Source: Panorpa germanica | Taxonomy: Eukaryota > Arthropoda > Insecta > Mecoptera > Panorpidae | Reading direction: 5' to 3' | Assembly (NCBI GenBank): GCA_963678705.1 | Contig: OY783206.1 | Coordinates: 26,981,807-27,045,806 of the forward strand | Length of the DNA: 64,000 nt | Shown: one piece after another, positions 10,451-21,900 of the stretch | How positions within the stretch are numbered: position 1 is the stretch's first letter | Layout of the letters: every line of letters begins with the position of its first letter | Notes under the pieces: generated by a model | Databases searched by the model: none | Told to the model about the DNA's origin: nothing | Seen by the model: only the letters and a program-made list of their open reading frames with translations | Position numbers and translations under genes: made by a program

Positions 10451-11461
10451 CGATGTCACATGACCTTAAATGGCGAGGTACACGATCAAATGCAATTCAG
10501 ATTCGATCAGATATCAGACAAATTTCAATTTACACAAATCCATCAAAGATAAGATGTCAGTTATCTTTTCAATCCGAGTTGTGGTTTCATAAATAACTAT
10601 TCACAGGTTCACATATTAAGTGTAGATTGTATATAAAATAAAATGTTTAATTTGACGACACTGACGACTGTCATTTAAATGACTGAAATGCAAATGAATT
10701 TTACCATTACCTTTGTTGCCTTTTTATCATATTTATATTTATCTAATTTAGGCAGCCTCTTTAAGTTTGCTTTTTAATAGCGTAGTCCACCTAGTCCATA
10801 AGCAGTCAACAATAAAATAGAGATCGTTACTGTGCTTAATGAGAGTTAATAATATATCTGTAATAATAATATCTATAAAAAACTGCTCTACATATACAAT
10901 GATACGAACTTTTTACTTACAGATAGATCGCATCCGTTGTTCAACTTATATATTTAATTTTTCTTGAACAAACTATTTATCAGAACCGTAATCGTATGAA
11001 TATCGCCAAAATGTCGATTCAGATAATAGATAATGTCTGAGAATATCTTATTCGAATTTTATACGCATCTGATCCATATTTTGTGTAGGGATTTATGTCA
11101 TCTTCTGAATAATAGAAAAATATAAAAACTGCAATATTCACATATTAACCTTTATTACAATAAAAATTAAAACAAGGACCGCCAAAAAATGACTTCGGAA
11201 GCCCATAACATAAGCGCTTCTATAATACATTTTAAAGAAAAATAAAATCTTTTGTTTATGTTCTTTAATTTAGTACAACTATATTTAGTTTCAATAATAT
11301 GTAATTCATAAAAGGCTGAGTATTAAATCAGGTATGTTTATTAAAGTCCCAATGCCCGATATAGTTTTTATTGCTAAATATAAAACAAAACAATGGTTTG
11401 AATATTTACTATTTCACAAAATGGCTTTTTTATAAGTCTTACTAATCTAATGAGCAGATTG
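10451..11461. other. Intergenic stretch
   Basis: No gene, RNA gene or clear repeat is recognised between the promoter of the gene at 8614 and the stop of the gene at 11462. AT-rich and unremarkable. Confidence 0.4.
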
Positions 11462-12841
11462 TTAACCTAAAACGCATAGAGCACCGGTGTGCACAACTTG
11501 TTTATGCCTTGCCAGGTTACTTTTGTGATTATAAGACTTCTTACAAAAGCAACAAGAATAAATATTTCTCGCGGTATGCGTCTGTTTGTGATAATTAAGA
11601 CTACCCTTGTATCGAAAAGACTTGTTGCAAATGTCACATGAATAAGGATTTTCCACCATGTGCGTACGATTATGTTTATTAAGGTTACTCTTATCAAGAA
11701 AAGTCTTGCTGCAAACGGAACAAGAAAACGGCTTTACTCCCGTATGTACTTGTTTGTGAATATCAAGGCTAGTTTTCCTAATAAATGACTTCTTGCAAAG
11801 GTCACAAGAATACAGCTTTTCTCCTGTATGTGTAAGAATATGTTTCTTAAGATTACCCTTATAAAGAAAAGACTTGTTGCAGACATCACATGAATATGGC
11901 TTTTTTCCACTATGAAGTTGTTTGTGAGCATTGAGTCCACTTTTCTTAATAAAAGACTTGTTGCAAATGTCACATGAATGCGGCTTTACTCCCGTATGTC
12001 GTAGTTTGTGAATATTTAAATTACTCTTTTGAGTAAACAATTTGTTGCAAATATCACATGAATATTGTTTTTCGCCCGTGTGGGTAAGACTATGTTTATT
12101 AAGGTTACTCTTATAGAGGAATGACTTGCTGCAAATATCACATGAATACGGCTTTTCTCCCGTGTGGGTAACTTTGTGTTTATTAAGGTCACCCTTATAA
12201 GTAAAAGACTTGCTGCAAACCTCACAAGAGTAATCTTTTACTCCTGTATGCCGTTGTTTATGAAAATTAAGGGTACCTTTATTAGTAAATGACTTGTTGC
12301 AAATGTTACATGAATATGGTTCTTCACCAGTGTGCGTGAGTTTGTGTTTATTAAGGTCACCCATATAAGGAAAAGATTTGGTGCAAATGCCACATGAATA
12401 CGGCTTTATTCCCGTGTGCTTAAGTTTGTGTTTATTAAGGTTGCTCGTATTAAGAAAAGCCTTGTCACAAATGTCACACGAATACAGCTTTTCACCGGTA
12501 TGTTGTTGTTTCTTTGTTGCACTCCCTTTGTTCTCCCCAATATCAAATTGCTTGCATTCAGGGTGTGCTTCCAGGTGTTCCTCCAAACTCTCCGCGTCTG
12601 TGCAGTAATTTGAGCAAATGGCACAATAAATACCTGCCGAGGATCCTGCAATCTTGTATTTTCTATAGTAATCAATACTATCATGTGAACTATCTGGTGC
12701 AGTATGTGCATCAATTTCGTCTTCGCATTCTATTTTAATATGAATTTCATCAATTTCTACAACACCGTTTATTTCAGTTTCTGTTTTAATGTCAATCTTA
12801 TTGTTCAGAGTAATATCCGTCTTGAAATTCGTGTTTTCCAT
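11462..12841 (-). CDS. C2H2 zinc-finger protein, 12 fingers plus N-terminal C2HC knuckle
   Basis: The 459-residue product starts at MENTNFK, with the acceptor TTATCACAG four bases upstream. The N-terminus has psi-K-x-E type motifs (IKTE, IKIE). Near residue 75-100 an intact C2HC knuckle (C-x2-C-x12-H-x6-C, YCAICSNYC) is followed by a short spacer. Twelve C2H2 fingers then run to the end, the last with H-x4-H spacing and a short tail. Linkers are mainly TGEKP and TGVKP. The 5' intron is short (about 215 bases) because the promoter module lies at 13058-13134. Family knowledge points to nuclear DNA binding; no effector domain such as ZAD, BTB or KRAB is seen. Confidence 0.9.
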   Translation of the reverse strand: MENTNFKTDITLNNKIDIKTETEINGVVEIDEIHIKIECEDEIDAHTAPDSSHDSIDYYRKYKIAGSSAGIYCAICSNYCTDAESLEEHLEAHPECKQFDIGENKGSATKKQQHTGEKLYSCDICDKAFLNTSNLNKHKLKHTGIKPYSCGICTKSFPYMGDLNKHKLTHTGEEPYSCNICNKSFTNKGTLNFHKQRHTGVKDYSCEVCSKSFTYKGDLNKHKVTHTGEKPYSCDICSKSFLYKSNLNKHSLTHTGEKQYSCDICNKLFTQKSNLNIHKLRHTGVKPHSCDICNKSFIKKSGLNAHKQLHSGKKPYSCDVCNKSFLYKGNLKKHILTHTGEKLYSCDLCKKSFIRKTSLDIHKQVHTGVKPFSCSVCSKTFLDKSNLNKHNRTHMVENPYSCDICNKSFRYKGSLNYHKQTHTARNIYSCCFCKKSYNHKSNLARHKQVVHTGALCVLG

Positions 12842-13057
12842 TTCAACTGTGATAAAAACATGTAAAAGTTAATAATTTAAGAAATGAAACAGTAATAATA
12901 TGACGTAGTATGAAGTATTTCTAAATTTGACTTTGTTTCAACACAGTTTTTAAAATCAGATTTCTTATTGTTATTTAAGTTAATACGCAGAGATATATTG
13001 ACCCTCGTCTGAACGTGATTTAATAGAAAAAAATTCTATTTATATTAGACATTATCA

Positions 13058-13134
13058 CTTACCGTATTTATTCCTTCAAATGTTTTAAATTATTTGGATA
13101 TATTTGACAGCTAGTTCATTTATAGGTTATATAA
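13058..13134 (-). promoter_or_regulatory. Conserved promoter / first-exon module of the gene at 11462
   Basis: The minus strand has ATATAACCTATAAATGA (TATA-like), AGCTGTCAAATATA, CATTTGAAGGAATAAATACG and the donor GTAAGTGATAATG. The exon boundary is at 13062/13063. Confidence 0.7.
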
Positions 13135-14404
13135 AGAGTACTGATCTTACAAACTTAGTATTTGTACAGAATTAATATATTACAACACTTTATTTTAAAA
13201 ATTTAATGTAAATATAACTGACTTCTTAATTTTATAATACATTAGAAATTTGCTTTGTCGATGTTGCATTTCTTTTAGGTGTTTTTACATAGCACATGAT
13301 GGCAGGAACGTAGATGGCAAGAGTAAATTAAAATGTTTTTTTACAAAACGTATATATTCTTTCTGTCGTTCACAAAATATGTAATCATCTTGCAAGAAAA
13401 ATAGAAACAAGCATTTTAAATAAACGTTTAAGCTTTATTTTAAAATACATTATAAGATATTATATTAATTACCTAACGGTATCAGTTATATTTACAAATA
13501 CCCACTAACGTATTCTGCCTTTTAGTAACAGCTATTGTAGTATGAAAGAGGATAAGGAAGAAGTTTGTAATTTCTTGTAAATCTTTATCCTTCTAATTAA
13601 TAAAGGGTTAATAATGATTTTTTTAAATTTAATTTTTAATATTTAATAACTTTTATAATATTGTGAATCTGTCTTGTGTTCCGGATGTGTTTACTGAATT
13701 ATACGCATTGGATTTCTTTTATTTCTTTCTAAATTAAAACATTGACAAAGTAAATGACGATTTAAAAAGAACGGCAGTTATCAGAAGAAAAAGAATTTAA
13801 TCACTAAAAATGCTAATAAAATAAAATTTCTTTTCCCTGAAAGAAAATACAATATATGCAATTTTTATAAAACTTAAATACAAATGCCCCTGGTTACATG
13901 TTACCAGAATAACACCTCAGTTACATTTTAATAAAAAATAAATTGTTGAGTATGCCATAACTAAACATCCCCTCCGACTAATTATAAATTTAATTATAAT
14001 AAAATCACAGTACAAAATAAGCCCATTGTGAAATATAAAATAATTTGTGACAAAAACATAATAACATAAAACATATAAATAATTATAATAAAATAATAAA
14101 CAAACGCGTGTAAATTAACAAAAAGTTACAAATTAAGAATGACAACCTTTTAGTAATAAATATATAAAATGTGTGCTCCAAACTTTAACAGCTTCAGGTT
14201 CCGATTCGGTTTCATACGTACCAATATATGTATATCCATATTATTTTAAATGTAAAAACACAGTAACATAATATTTTAGGAAATAAAACAAAAGCTTCTT
14301 CCTTTAAGAGATATTTATTAGAATAACAACTAAAACAATCTTATGAGCAAAAGACTGGTCACATGTACACAATATTCACTTCAGCAAAACAAGGGTTGAA
14401 AACA
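13135..14404. other. Intergenic stretch
   Basis: No gene is seen. A cluster-unit sequence (CCCCTGGTTACATGTTACCA) lies near 13887. A possible diverged downstream module of the gene at 14405 lies near 14176-14205. Otherwise AT-rich. Confidence 0.4.
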
Positions 14405-15631
14405 TCAAACAACAAGGGTAGCGCTGTGTGCATTATGTTTATGTCTTAACAGATTTTTCTTATAATTAAAAGACTTGTTACAAATGGAACAGATATGAGG
14501 TTTCTCATCAGTGTGTGTGCGTTTGTGAGAATGAAGTCTACTCTTTTTAGTGAAGCACTTCTTGCAAATCTCACATGAATATTGCCTTTCCACTTTGTGC
14601 GTACGTTTATGATTCTGAAGGCTACCCTTTTGTGTAAAAGATTTGTTACAATGGTCACATGGATATGTCGTTTCTTCAGTGTGCGTAAGTTTATGTTGAT
14701 TTAGTTTACCCTTATAGGAAAAAGATTTGTTGCAAATGTCACATGCATACGGTTTTACCCCTGTATGTGTTTGCTTGTGAATACCAAGGTTGCTCTTTTT
14801 AGCAAAAGACTTGTTGCAGATGTCACATGAAAACGGCTTTACCCCCGTGTGTAGTTGTTTGTGAAAATCCAGGTTACTCTTTTGAGCAAAAGCCTTGTTG
14901 CAAAGGTCACATGGATACGGTTTTTCTCCCGTGTGTGTAAGTTTGTGAGAATTAAGACTGCCCATATAAGGGAAAGATTTGTTGCAGACGTCACATGAAT
15001 ACGGCTTTACTCCCGTGTGCTGCTGATTATGAATATCAAGGTTACTCTTTTTGGCAAAAGATTTCTTACACACGTCACATGAATAGGGCTTTACCCCAGT
15101 ATGCAGCTGTTTGTGAAAATTCAGGTTACATTTTTGAGCGAAAGCCTTGTTACAAACATCACATGAATACGGCTTTTCTCCCGTGTGAATACGTTTGTGA
15201 AAATTAAGTCTATTGTTTTGAGTAAAAGACTTGTTGCAAACGTCACAAGTATAACTTTTAACTAATGATTTAACATGGTTTTCATTAGTGGTGGAAAGTT
15301 CTGCAGTTGCTCCTTTATCAAGATCTTTGCTATTAGGGTTAGCTTCCAGGTCTTGCTCTAAAATCTCAGCGTCCTTGCAATAAGTTGAGGTGGTGTCACA
15401 GTATTCACCTGTCCAGGACTCTGCCCCTTCGTACTTTCTGTAGTTATCAACCTCTTCATGTTGAAGAGTTCCTGGTGCTGTGTGGTTATCAACCTCTTCT
15501 TTACATTCTACTTTAATATGAATTTCATCAATTTTAACAACACTGTTCTCTTTAGTTTTTATTCTAGAATCATTTTGTTTATCCACGACAATATCTGTCA
15601 TAACATCCTTCTTGACATCCGTGTTTTCCAT
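14405..15631 (-). CDS. C2H2 zinc-finger protein, 10 fingers
   Basis: The 408-residue product starts at MENTDVKKD; the acceptor TTTATTGCAG lies just upstream, and the longer frame above it is intron. The N-terminus is acidic with an IKVE motif. The knuckle region survives only as YCKDAEILEQDLEANP, without its metal ligands. Ten C2H2 fingers with TGEKP/TGVKP linkers follow; the last has H-x4-H spacing and the tail is SATLVV. Unlike seven of its neighbours it has no recognisable copy of the standard promoter/first-exon module in the 1.3 kb upstream. It may use a different first exon, or be silent. Nuclear DNA binding is inferred. Confidence 0.87.
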   Translation of the reverse strand: MENTDVKKDVMTDIVVDKQNDSRIKTKENSVVKIDEIHIKVECKEEVDNHTAPGTLQHEEVDNYRKYEGAESWTGEYCDTTSTYCKDAEILEQDLEANPNSKDLDKGATAELSTTNENHVKSLVKSYTCDVCNKSFTQNNRLNFHKRIHTGEKPYSCDVCNKAFAQKCNLNFHKQLHTGVKPYSCDVCKKSFAKKSNLDIHNQQHTGVKPYSCDVCNKSFPYMGSLNSHKLTHTGEKPYPCDLCNKAFAQKSNLDFHKQLHTGVKPFSCDICNKSFAKKSNLGIHKQTHTGVKPYACDICNKSFSYKGKLNQHKLTHTEETTYPCDHCNKSFTQKGSLQNHKRTHKVERQYSCEICKKCFTKKSRLHSHKRTHTDEKPHICSICNKSFNYKKNLLRHKHNAHSATLVV

Positions 15632-16268
15632 TTCGCTGCAATAAAAATTATTATTATACCACATACAACATCTTTTGAACGAAAATTGGACTTTTATTTG
15701 AGTAACTATTATATAAAATGAAAACTATTGAGCTATATAATTACACTATATTTTAAAGCAAATATTTGGTAAGTATTTCCATTACACACACCTTTGGTTT
15801 TAAAAATTGATTTAAGAAAAAGTACTTTCGTTTGTTTAATGGTGCTTCTTATACTCGTATAGTCAAATCCTGTACATATCACTATATTCTATTGTTTAAG
15901 TTTAATTCATCAAGAATCCAAAAGTGTTAGGCTTGGTTCATTTACAGTTCAATAATATATAGTTCAGAGTATCGCAGAAGGAGAGAGAATATTGTTTGGA
16001 TCAGATATTATTTTTGACATTTAAGTTAGTTGTTATGTTTTAACGGTATTTTCGTATCAAACAACAATTAATAAGGCTTGTGTTTGCTTTTACAGTCATT
16101 ATACATCAACAAATTTAATTTAATTCACTGAAATGTTTGTATTGGCGATGATGGTCACAAACAACATTTTGCATAGTGTGTTGCCAGAATCCACTAGTGC
16201 TACCAGGACTAGTTTGTTTGTTTTTTTTATTTTGACAGATTGTTCCATGTGCCTTTATTTATACACAA
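15632..16268. other. 5' flank of the gene at 14405, no promoter module found
   Basis: Read on the minus strand, no GTAAGTG donor with CATTTGAAG is present. A lone TTTGACAGATTGTTCC-like word at about 16232 could be a trace of the module. Nothing else is recognised. Confidence 0.35.
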
Positions 16269-16460
16269 CTAAAAAGAAATTATATACAAAATTGGCTTAA
16301 GGTAACCCCAAAGAATAAAATCGCATGGAGTAAGATCTGTGTGCCACCAATATTCCGCAATCGATAGTGAAGCCAAAATAGACGACGAGGCGAATGATCG
16401 AGCAACAGTTCTCGAAAAACATGCGCACACAAAAGCACTCTCCCATGTACAGCAGAGCAA
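16269..16460 (-). pseudogene. Fragment of a Tc/mariner-like DDE transposase
   Basis: The minus-strand frame ends in DLTPCDFILWGYLKPILY, matching the C-terminal DLTPxDFFLWGYLK motif that carries the last catalytic acidic residue in many insect mariner-like transposases. Upstream similarity fades and no terminal repeats are seen, so this is a decayed DNA-transposon fragment. Confidence 0.55.
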
Positions 16461-16689
16461 CTAAAAATTCTCAACCACGCTACCTAACACCCCGCTTCCA
16501 TCACCATCTCATTTGCACTTAAAATAGTTGGATCTGTATGAGATACCCTTTGTACACATATAAATAATACACCGCCAACACCAATACAACGTGCTGTACA
16601 TAAGTTGAGTCGACGTACTGTCGTGGTTTGTATGTATTGTGACACAAACAGACGTCGCTAGCATACGCTTGCAGTGTGAGACCGCCCTT

Positions 16690-16742
16690 ACAAAACTTCA
16701 GGCGCAACAGATTTCATCAGGTTTCGAGCTGCATTGCAATTG
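16690..16742 (-). other. Downstream module of the gene at 16968
   Basis: The minus strand reads NAARNLMKSVAPEVL, matching the SIAPEAS core of the copy at 8294. No good acceptor precedes it here. Confidence 0.3.
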
Positions 16743-16924
16743 TTTCAGGAACGCCACCTTTTATAGTTAGATTATTTTTAAGGCTAACACCACTATGACA
16801 GAATATATTTTTAAAATTAAATATGAATTGTTTTGTACTTTTAATAGATGTTTATTACAGTACCAATTGCAAAATATAAAAATAAAATTAGACAATGGGT
16901 TCTTAGTTTCACAAAATACATTAG

Positions 16925-16967
16925 AATATGTTTAATTGAAGAATTAATGTCACATGAATACGATTTC
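16925..16967 (-). pseudogene. Decayed finger beyond the stop of the gene at 16968
   Basis: After CAHT the next codon is TGA where HTGEKPYSC would be expected. The following bases still resemble the finger start but contain further stops. Confidence 0.5.
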
Positions 16968-17786
16968 TCAAGTGTGAGCACATTTGTGAGAATTTAGATA
17001 ATTCTTATAAGGAAAAGACTTGTCGCAAATGTCACATGAATGCGTCTTTTCTGCTGCGTGCTTTAGTTTGTGCTTATGTTTATTGAGGTAACTCTTATGA
17101 GGAAAAGACTTGTTGCAAATGTCACATGAATACGGCTTTACTCCTGTATGTAGTTGTTTGTGACTAATAAGACTGCTTTTTTTAGTAAATGATTTGTTAC
17201 AAACATCACATGAATACGGTTTCTTTCCTGCGTGTGTACTTTTATGATAATGAAGACTACCTTTATAAAGAAAAGACCTTTTGCAAACGTCACATGAATA
17301 TGATTTTACCCCCGCATGCTGTTGCTTATGAATTTCAAGGCTACCCTTAATAAAAAATGACTTGTTACAAATGTCACATGAATGCGGCCTTTCTCCTGTG
17401 TGCATACGTTTATGAGAATTAAGTGTACTCTTTTGTGTGTAAGACTTGTTGCATATGTCACAGGTATAACGTTCTATAGCTCCTTTTATTGCAACACTCT
17501 GGTGCCCATTGTCAATTTGTTTAGAACCAGAGTTGGATTTCTCATAATTTGAGCAGGTGACACCTGTTGAAGATCCTGCAACCTCATAGTTTTTATCGAT
17601 TTCAAGTGCTCTATCTCGTGAACTTTCTGAGTCTGTGTGATCTTCAATTTCCTCTTGGCATTCTACTTTAATATGAATTTCATCAATTTCAGCAACACGA
17701 TTCTCTTCAGTTTCTACTTTAATGTTTTTTTTATTGTCCAGGATAAAATCAGGCGTAACATTCGTCTTGTCATCCGTGTTTTCCAT
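16968..17786 (-). CDS. C2H2 zinc-finger protein, 6 fingers, 5' intron hosting a BEL/Pao element
   Basis: The 272-residue product starts at MENTDDK (acceptor TTATTATAG just upstream). The N-terminus has VKVE-like and IKVE motifs; the knuckle region is eroded. Six fingers follow. Finger 5 is unusual: HKHKLKH where paralogues have HKLKH, so two residues are inserted between the finger core and the last histidine. The frame ends at the linker after finger 6, at a glycine-to-stop change, and relic finger sequence follows. Its promoter module is at 25206-25280, so the 5' intron is about 7.4 kb, of which about 6.7 kb is the retrotransposon in the opposite orientation. Whether the gene is still expressed is unknown. 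Confidence 0.82.
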   Translation of the reverse strand: MENTDDKTNVTPDFILDNKKNIKVETEENRVAEIDEIHIKVECQEEIEDHTDSESSRDRALEIDKNYEVAGSSTGVTCSNYEKSNSGSKQIDNGHQSVAIKGAIERYTCDICNKSYTQKSTLNSHKRMHTGERPHSCDICNKSFFIKGSLEIHKQQHAGVKSYSCDVCKRSFLYKGSLHYHKSTHAGKKPYSCDVCNKSFTKKSSLISHKQLHTGVKPYSCDICNKSFPHKSYLNKHKHKLKHAAEKTHSCDICDKSFPYKNYLNSHKCAHT

Positions 17787-17972
17787 TTCCACTATAATAA
17801 AAATAAGAAATTAGGCAGTAATTAATAAAACAAATGCAATAGCTGCAAGAAACAGAATATAAAATCTCTCTTATATTGTTATCATTATTAATAATAATAT
17901 TGCTTTATAAACAAAGAGTATTTAACTTCCTGTGCGAATGTATTTACATGAATATTGGAAAAAGTCAAGACC

Positions 17973-17977
17973 ATTGG
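17973..17977. repeat. Target-site duplication, left copy (ATTGG)
   Basis: Five bases ATTGG directly before the left LTR are repeated directly after the right LTR (24703-24707). Five-base duplications are usual for BEL/Pao integrases. Confidence 0.85.
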
Positions 17978-18306
17978 TGTTCAGTACAAAATTAGCACAG
18001 AACATAAAATGTGTCTCTGTTGACATTCTAGTTTAATATTGTATTGTTGTCTCTGGTAGAAATCTTACTCAGGGCAACACAGCGACGTGTTGGGCAACAC
18101 AACGACGACTGCTGTGCACGCTACAGCCGTATGGCATTCGAGTCAGTCGTGTTTTGGCTTTTGCACTGTCGTAGCATGATTCGCAACCATTTTATATTAC
18201 AAGAATTTGTGGTTAAATTTATATTAAAAAGTGTAAAATTATTTTATCATTAAACAATTGAATAATTATTCAATCTACAAATACTCGCATGGTTTTATTT
18301 CGTACA
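17978..18306 (+). repeat. 5' LTR of the BEL/Pao element
   Basis: 329 bp with TG...CA ends. Its right-hand partner at 24374-24702 has the same length and the same sequence wherever compared. Confidence 0.9.
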
Positions 18307-18760
18307 TGCGAAGCTGGTCCTTCGAAGCCTTACAAAGCCGATCCTTCGAGTTTATTATCCGCGTGTGTTTTACATTGTGTTTTTGGCGTTTTTTTACATT
18401 TGCCCCTTGGTGATTGCCATTGCATGGGTAATTGGGACGCTCTATTTTGGCGGATTCACGGAGGATTTGGATTTTACAACTACATTTCAAGAAGGTTTTA
18501 ATTCGTAAATGCGAAGCTAGTCCTTCGAGAATTAAAACAAATTTGGTCTTACAAACCATTATTAACCGCGTGTGAATTCGTGGTGTTTTGAGGTTACATC
18601 TGTGTAGTAATCGGCACATGTGCAAGCTATTTCTTTACATTTACCCTATGGCGGCCTGGCAAGTCATCAATTGACATTGATTGGGTAATGTAACGCTTGA
18701 TTTAAGCGGATTCACATATATTTTGGATACTACATGTTCACATTTCAAGAAAAATTGTTC
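18297..18760 (+). repeat. Leader of the BEL/Pao element with an internal duplication
   Basis: Two diverged copies lie in tandem. The first starts near 18297 and the second near 18490. Shared words are ATGCGAAGCT, GTCCTTCGA, CCGCGTGTG, GCGGATTCAC and ACATTTCAAGAA. The primer-binding site should lie just after the LTR, but the tRNA was not identified. Confidence 0.6.
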
Positions 18761-18961
18761 AAGAAATTTATTATACGGAAAGGGGTGCAAGGAACCTAGA
18801 AGAGAGTAAAATACTTCTTTACTCATCAAGGTACAATTCTATTATCATTATCTACAAGTACCGATTTATTAAAAAATTGCTAAATTCCTGGATTAAGCTG
18901 GATTAGTTTTCTCATCCACGTTTCATCTAACATACAAGTACGAGTTTATCATCTAAGCAAG

Positions 18962-21900
18962 ATGGAGGGGTTGAAGAGGCTTAAAACGGCGCGGACGACT
19001 GCAAAAGGTTCGATTTCAAGAATGGACAATTATGTCAGCGACGCAAGGGCCCTCGAATCCGGTACGGTGGAGCTGCTGGAGGCGAAGAAAGAAAAGTTGA
19101 TGGCTACCTATCAAACGTACGAGCTCACGCAATCCAGTATTTTAGAAATTGATGAACAGGATGATGAAGACATCGAGGATGTAGAAGAAAAATACTTTAA
19201 TATTCTAGCTAAGTTAAATGCCAGCATCACCAAGTTGAAAGAAGTTAATAGGCCTACTTGTCCTAGCTTAGTGGCATCCAAGCTTCCAGCGGTGGAAATT
19301 CCAACCTTCGATGGCAAGGATATAACCAGGTTTAGGCCCTTTTATGAGCTCTTCCAAGCAGTTGTTCACAATAATGCATCACTGTCCGATGTACAGAGAC
19401 TTTTTTATTTAAGAAAGTATCTCCTTGATGAGGCTCTTTCAATTATCATAAATTTGCCGCTTGTGAACAGCTCATATAAAGAGGCTCTTGATTTATTGTT
19501 AGCGCGGTATGAAAATAAGGCGCGATTAATTACTAATCATATAAATATATTACTTGATATTCCAAACATGCAGAAGGGTACTGCAATGGCTATAAGGGCT
19601 TTTTTATGTCAAGTTAAACAGCAATTACAAGCTTTAAAAAATCTTGATGAGCCTGTAGACAAATGGGATATGATTCTAATCTCAATATTATGTAGAAAGC
19701 TAGATTTATTAACTAGTCGCAATTTCCATATGGAAAGAAATGTAGACAAACTGCCTACTATGGCAGAATTTATATCATTTTTAGAAAAACGTGCGATTGC
19801 ACTTGAGGATAGCTCACCGTATAAAAGTATGTCAAATGACAAAAATTATAAAGAGTATTCGTACTCGAGAGTTTCCAATGTCACTACTCGCTACAATTTA
19901 GCATGTAGATATTGTAATATGGACCATCCCATTTTTAGATGTCCAAAATTTAAAATGGCTCCTTTAGAGTCGCGTAATTCATTTGTTCAAGAACATAAAT
20001 TATGTTCGCTATGTTTAAAAGCCCATAGTGGCAGGTGCTCCCTTGAGAATAATTATAAATGTCATAAATGTAAAGGCATGCATAGCAAATTGTTATGTGA
20101 TAAAACAGATGCTGGTTCGCTGGCTGGCAAGACAACTGAATCTCCAGTTGTAATGTGCTGTAGCAATGATAGCGTGGGGGGTACCATATTGCTGCCTACT
20201 ATGAAGGTAAAAATTATTGACAATTTTGGTCGCGAGTTTCTGGTTCGTGCATTGCTTGATAGCGGTAGTCAAGCATCTTTAGTGACTGCTGAACTCTTAA
20301 AAGAATTGCGTTTACGCACAAACACTCAACCTAGTAAAATTATTGGTATAGGCAATAAAGCCACAAAATTATATCACTCAGCAATTATAAACATACAGTC
20401 TAATTACAATAGAAATATTAATCACAAAGTGAATTGTCATGTAGTTGAATCTATCACTACGCATTTGCCTCAAATTTTTATTGACACATCCAAAGTTATT
20501 TTTCCCAAAAATATTAAGCTAGCTGATGAGCAGTATAATGTACCCTCGAAAATATCATTGCTATTGGGTGCGGATGTATATTTTGCCATTCTATTAGGTG
20601 GCTGTATTAAATTAAATAATGGCTCAGTTTTACAGAACACTACATTTGGATATGTAGTTGCAGGTAAACTGCATAATCAATTTAATTATAATGTTATTAA
20701 TGAGCCAAAAATGTTTCAAAATCAAAATAATTATTCAAGTAATATTATAGTATCTAATTTTGCCATTTCTGACCATACAACCCTTGAGAATGTTATGGGG
20801 CAATTTTGGATGACTGAGAAGGTCCCAGAAAAGACAGACAAGTTTACTGAGGAATATTTAAAGGCTGAACATATTTTTAAAAATTCAGTACTACTTGAAA
20901 ATAATACTTTTACTGTAGATTTGCCATTAGTCAGCCCAGTAAATGAACTGGAATTGGGGGATTCTTTCTCAGTCGCCCTGCAAAGATTCTGTGTGTTAGA
21001 AAACAGATTTAAACGAAATCCTTCACTATTGAAGGTGTATAAAAAATTCATTGATCAGTATATAGAGATGGGACATGCCAGGGAAATAGACATAAATTCT
21101 TATGATGTTTATAATACTCCTAATTATTTTTTAGCACATCATGCAGTTACAAATGATGATAGCAAAACTACTAAATTGCGTGTGGTCTTTGATGGAAGCA
21201 TGCGGTCTAAAAATAAGATTTCTCTCAACGATGTTATGCTGAATGGTCCTGTGGTTCAAGGCGAGCTCTTCGATATTCTCCTACTGTTTAGAACTTATGT
21301 GTACACAATTGTCTGTGACATAGAAAAAATGTTCCGCTGTATTCTCACAAATGACACTTACAATGTCTTACAAAATATCTTATGGAGAGATGATCCAGGT
21401 AAGCCCATCAGTTGTTTGCAAATAAAAACTGTAACATATGGACTCAAATCTTCTACCTTTTTGGCCACACGATGTCTCATAGAACTTGCCCATCGCTACA
21501 AACATAAATATCCTCTCGCAGCGAGAGCAATGTGCCATAATACGTATGTTGATGATGTCATAGTTGGGTGCGATGACGTGGAAGAGTTATCTGAATTAAA
21601 GTCTCAATTAATTGGTTTGTTACAATTAGGTAATTTTAAATTACACAAATGGTCTTCCAATCATCCCCCAGTGCTCGACGACATCTCTAGTGATAAAAAA
21701 TATATCAATGAATTAGATTTGAATAAATCAGCCATTATTAAAACATTAGGTCTAAAATACAATGTTATTTTGGATACATTTACTTTTAAATGTCCTAACA
21801 CGAATAGTAACAATTTGAATACTAAAAGAAAAGTGCTTAGTTTTATTGGGACTTTATTTGACCCGTTAGGATTGATTGGCCCTATAATTGTAGTTGCCAA

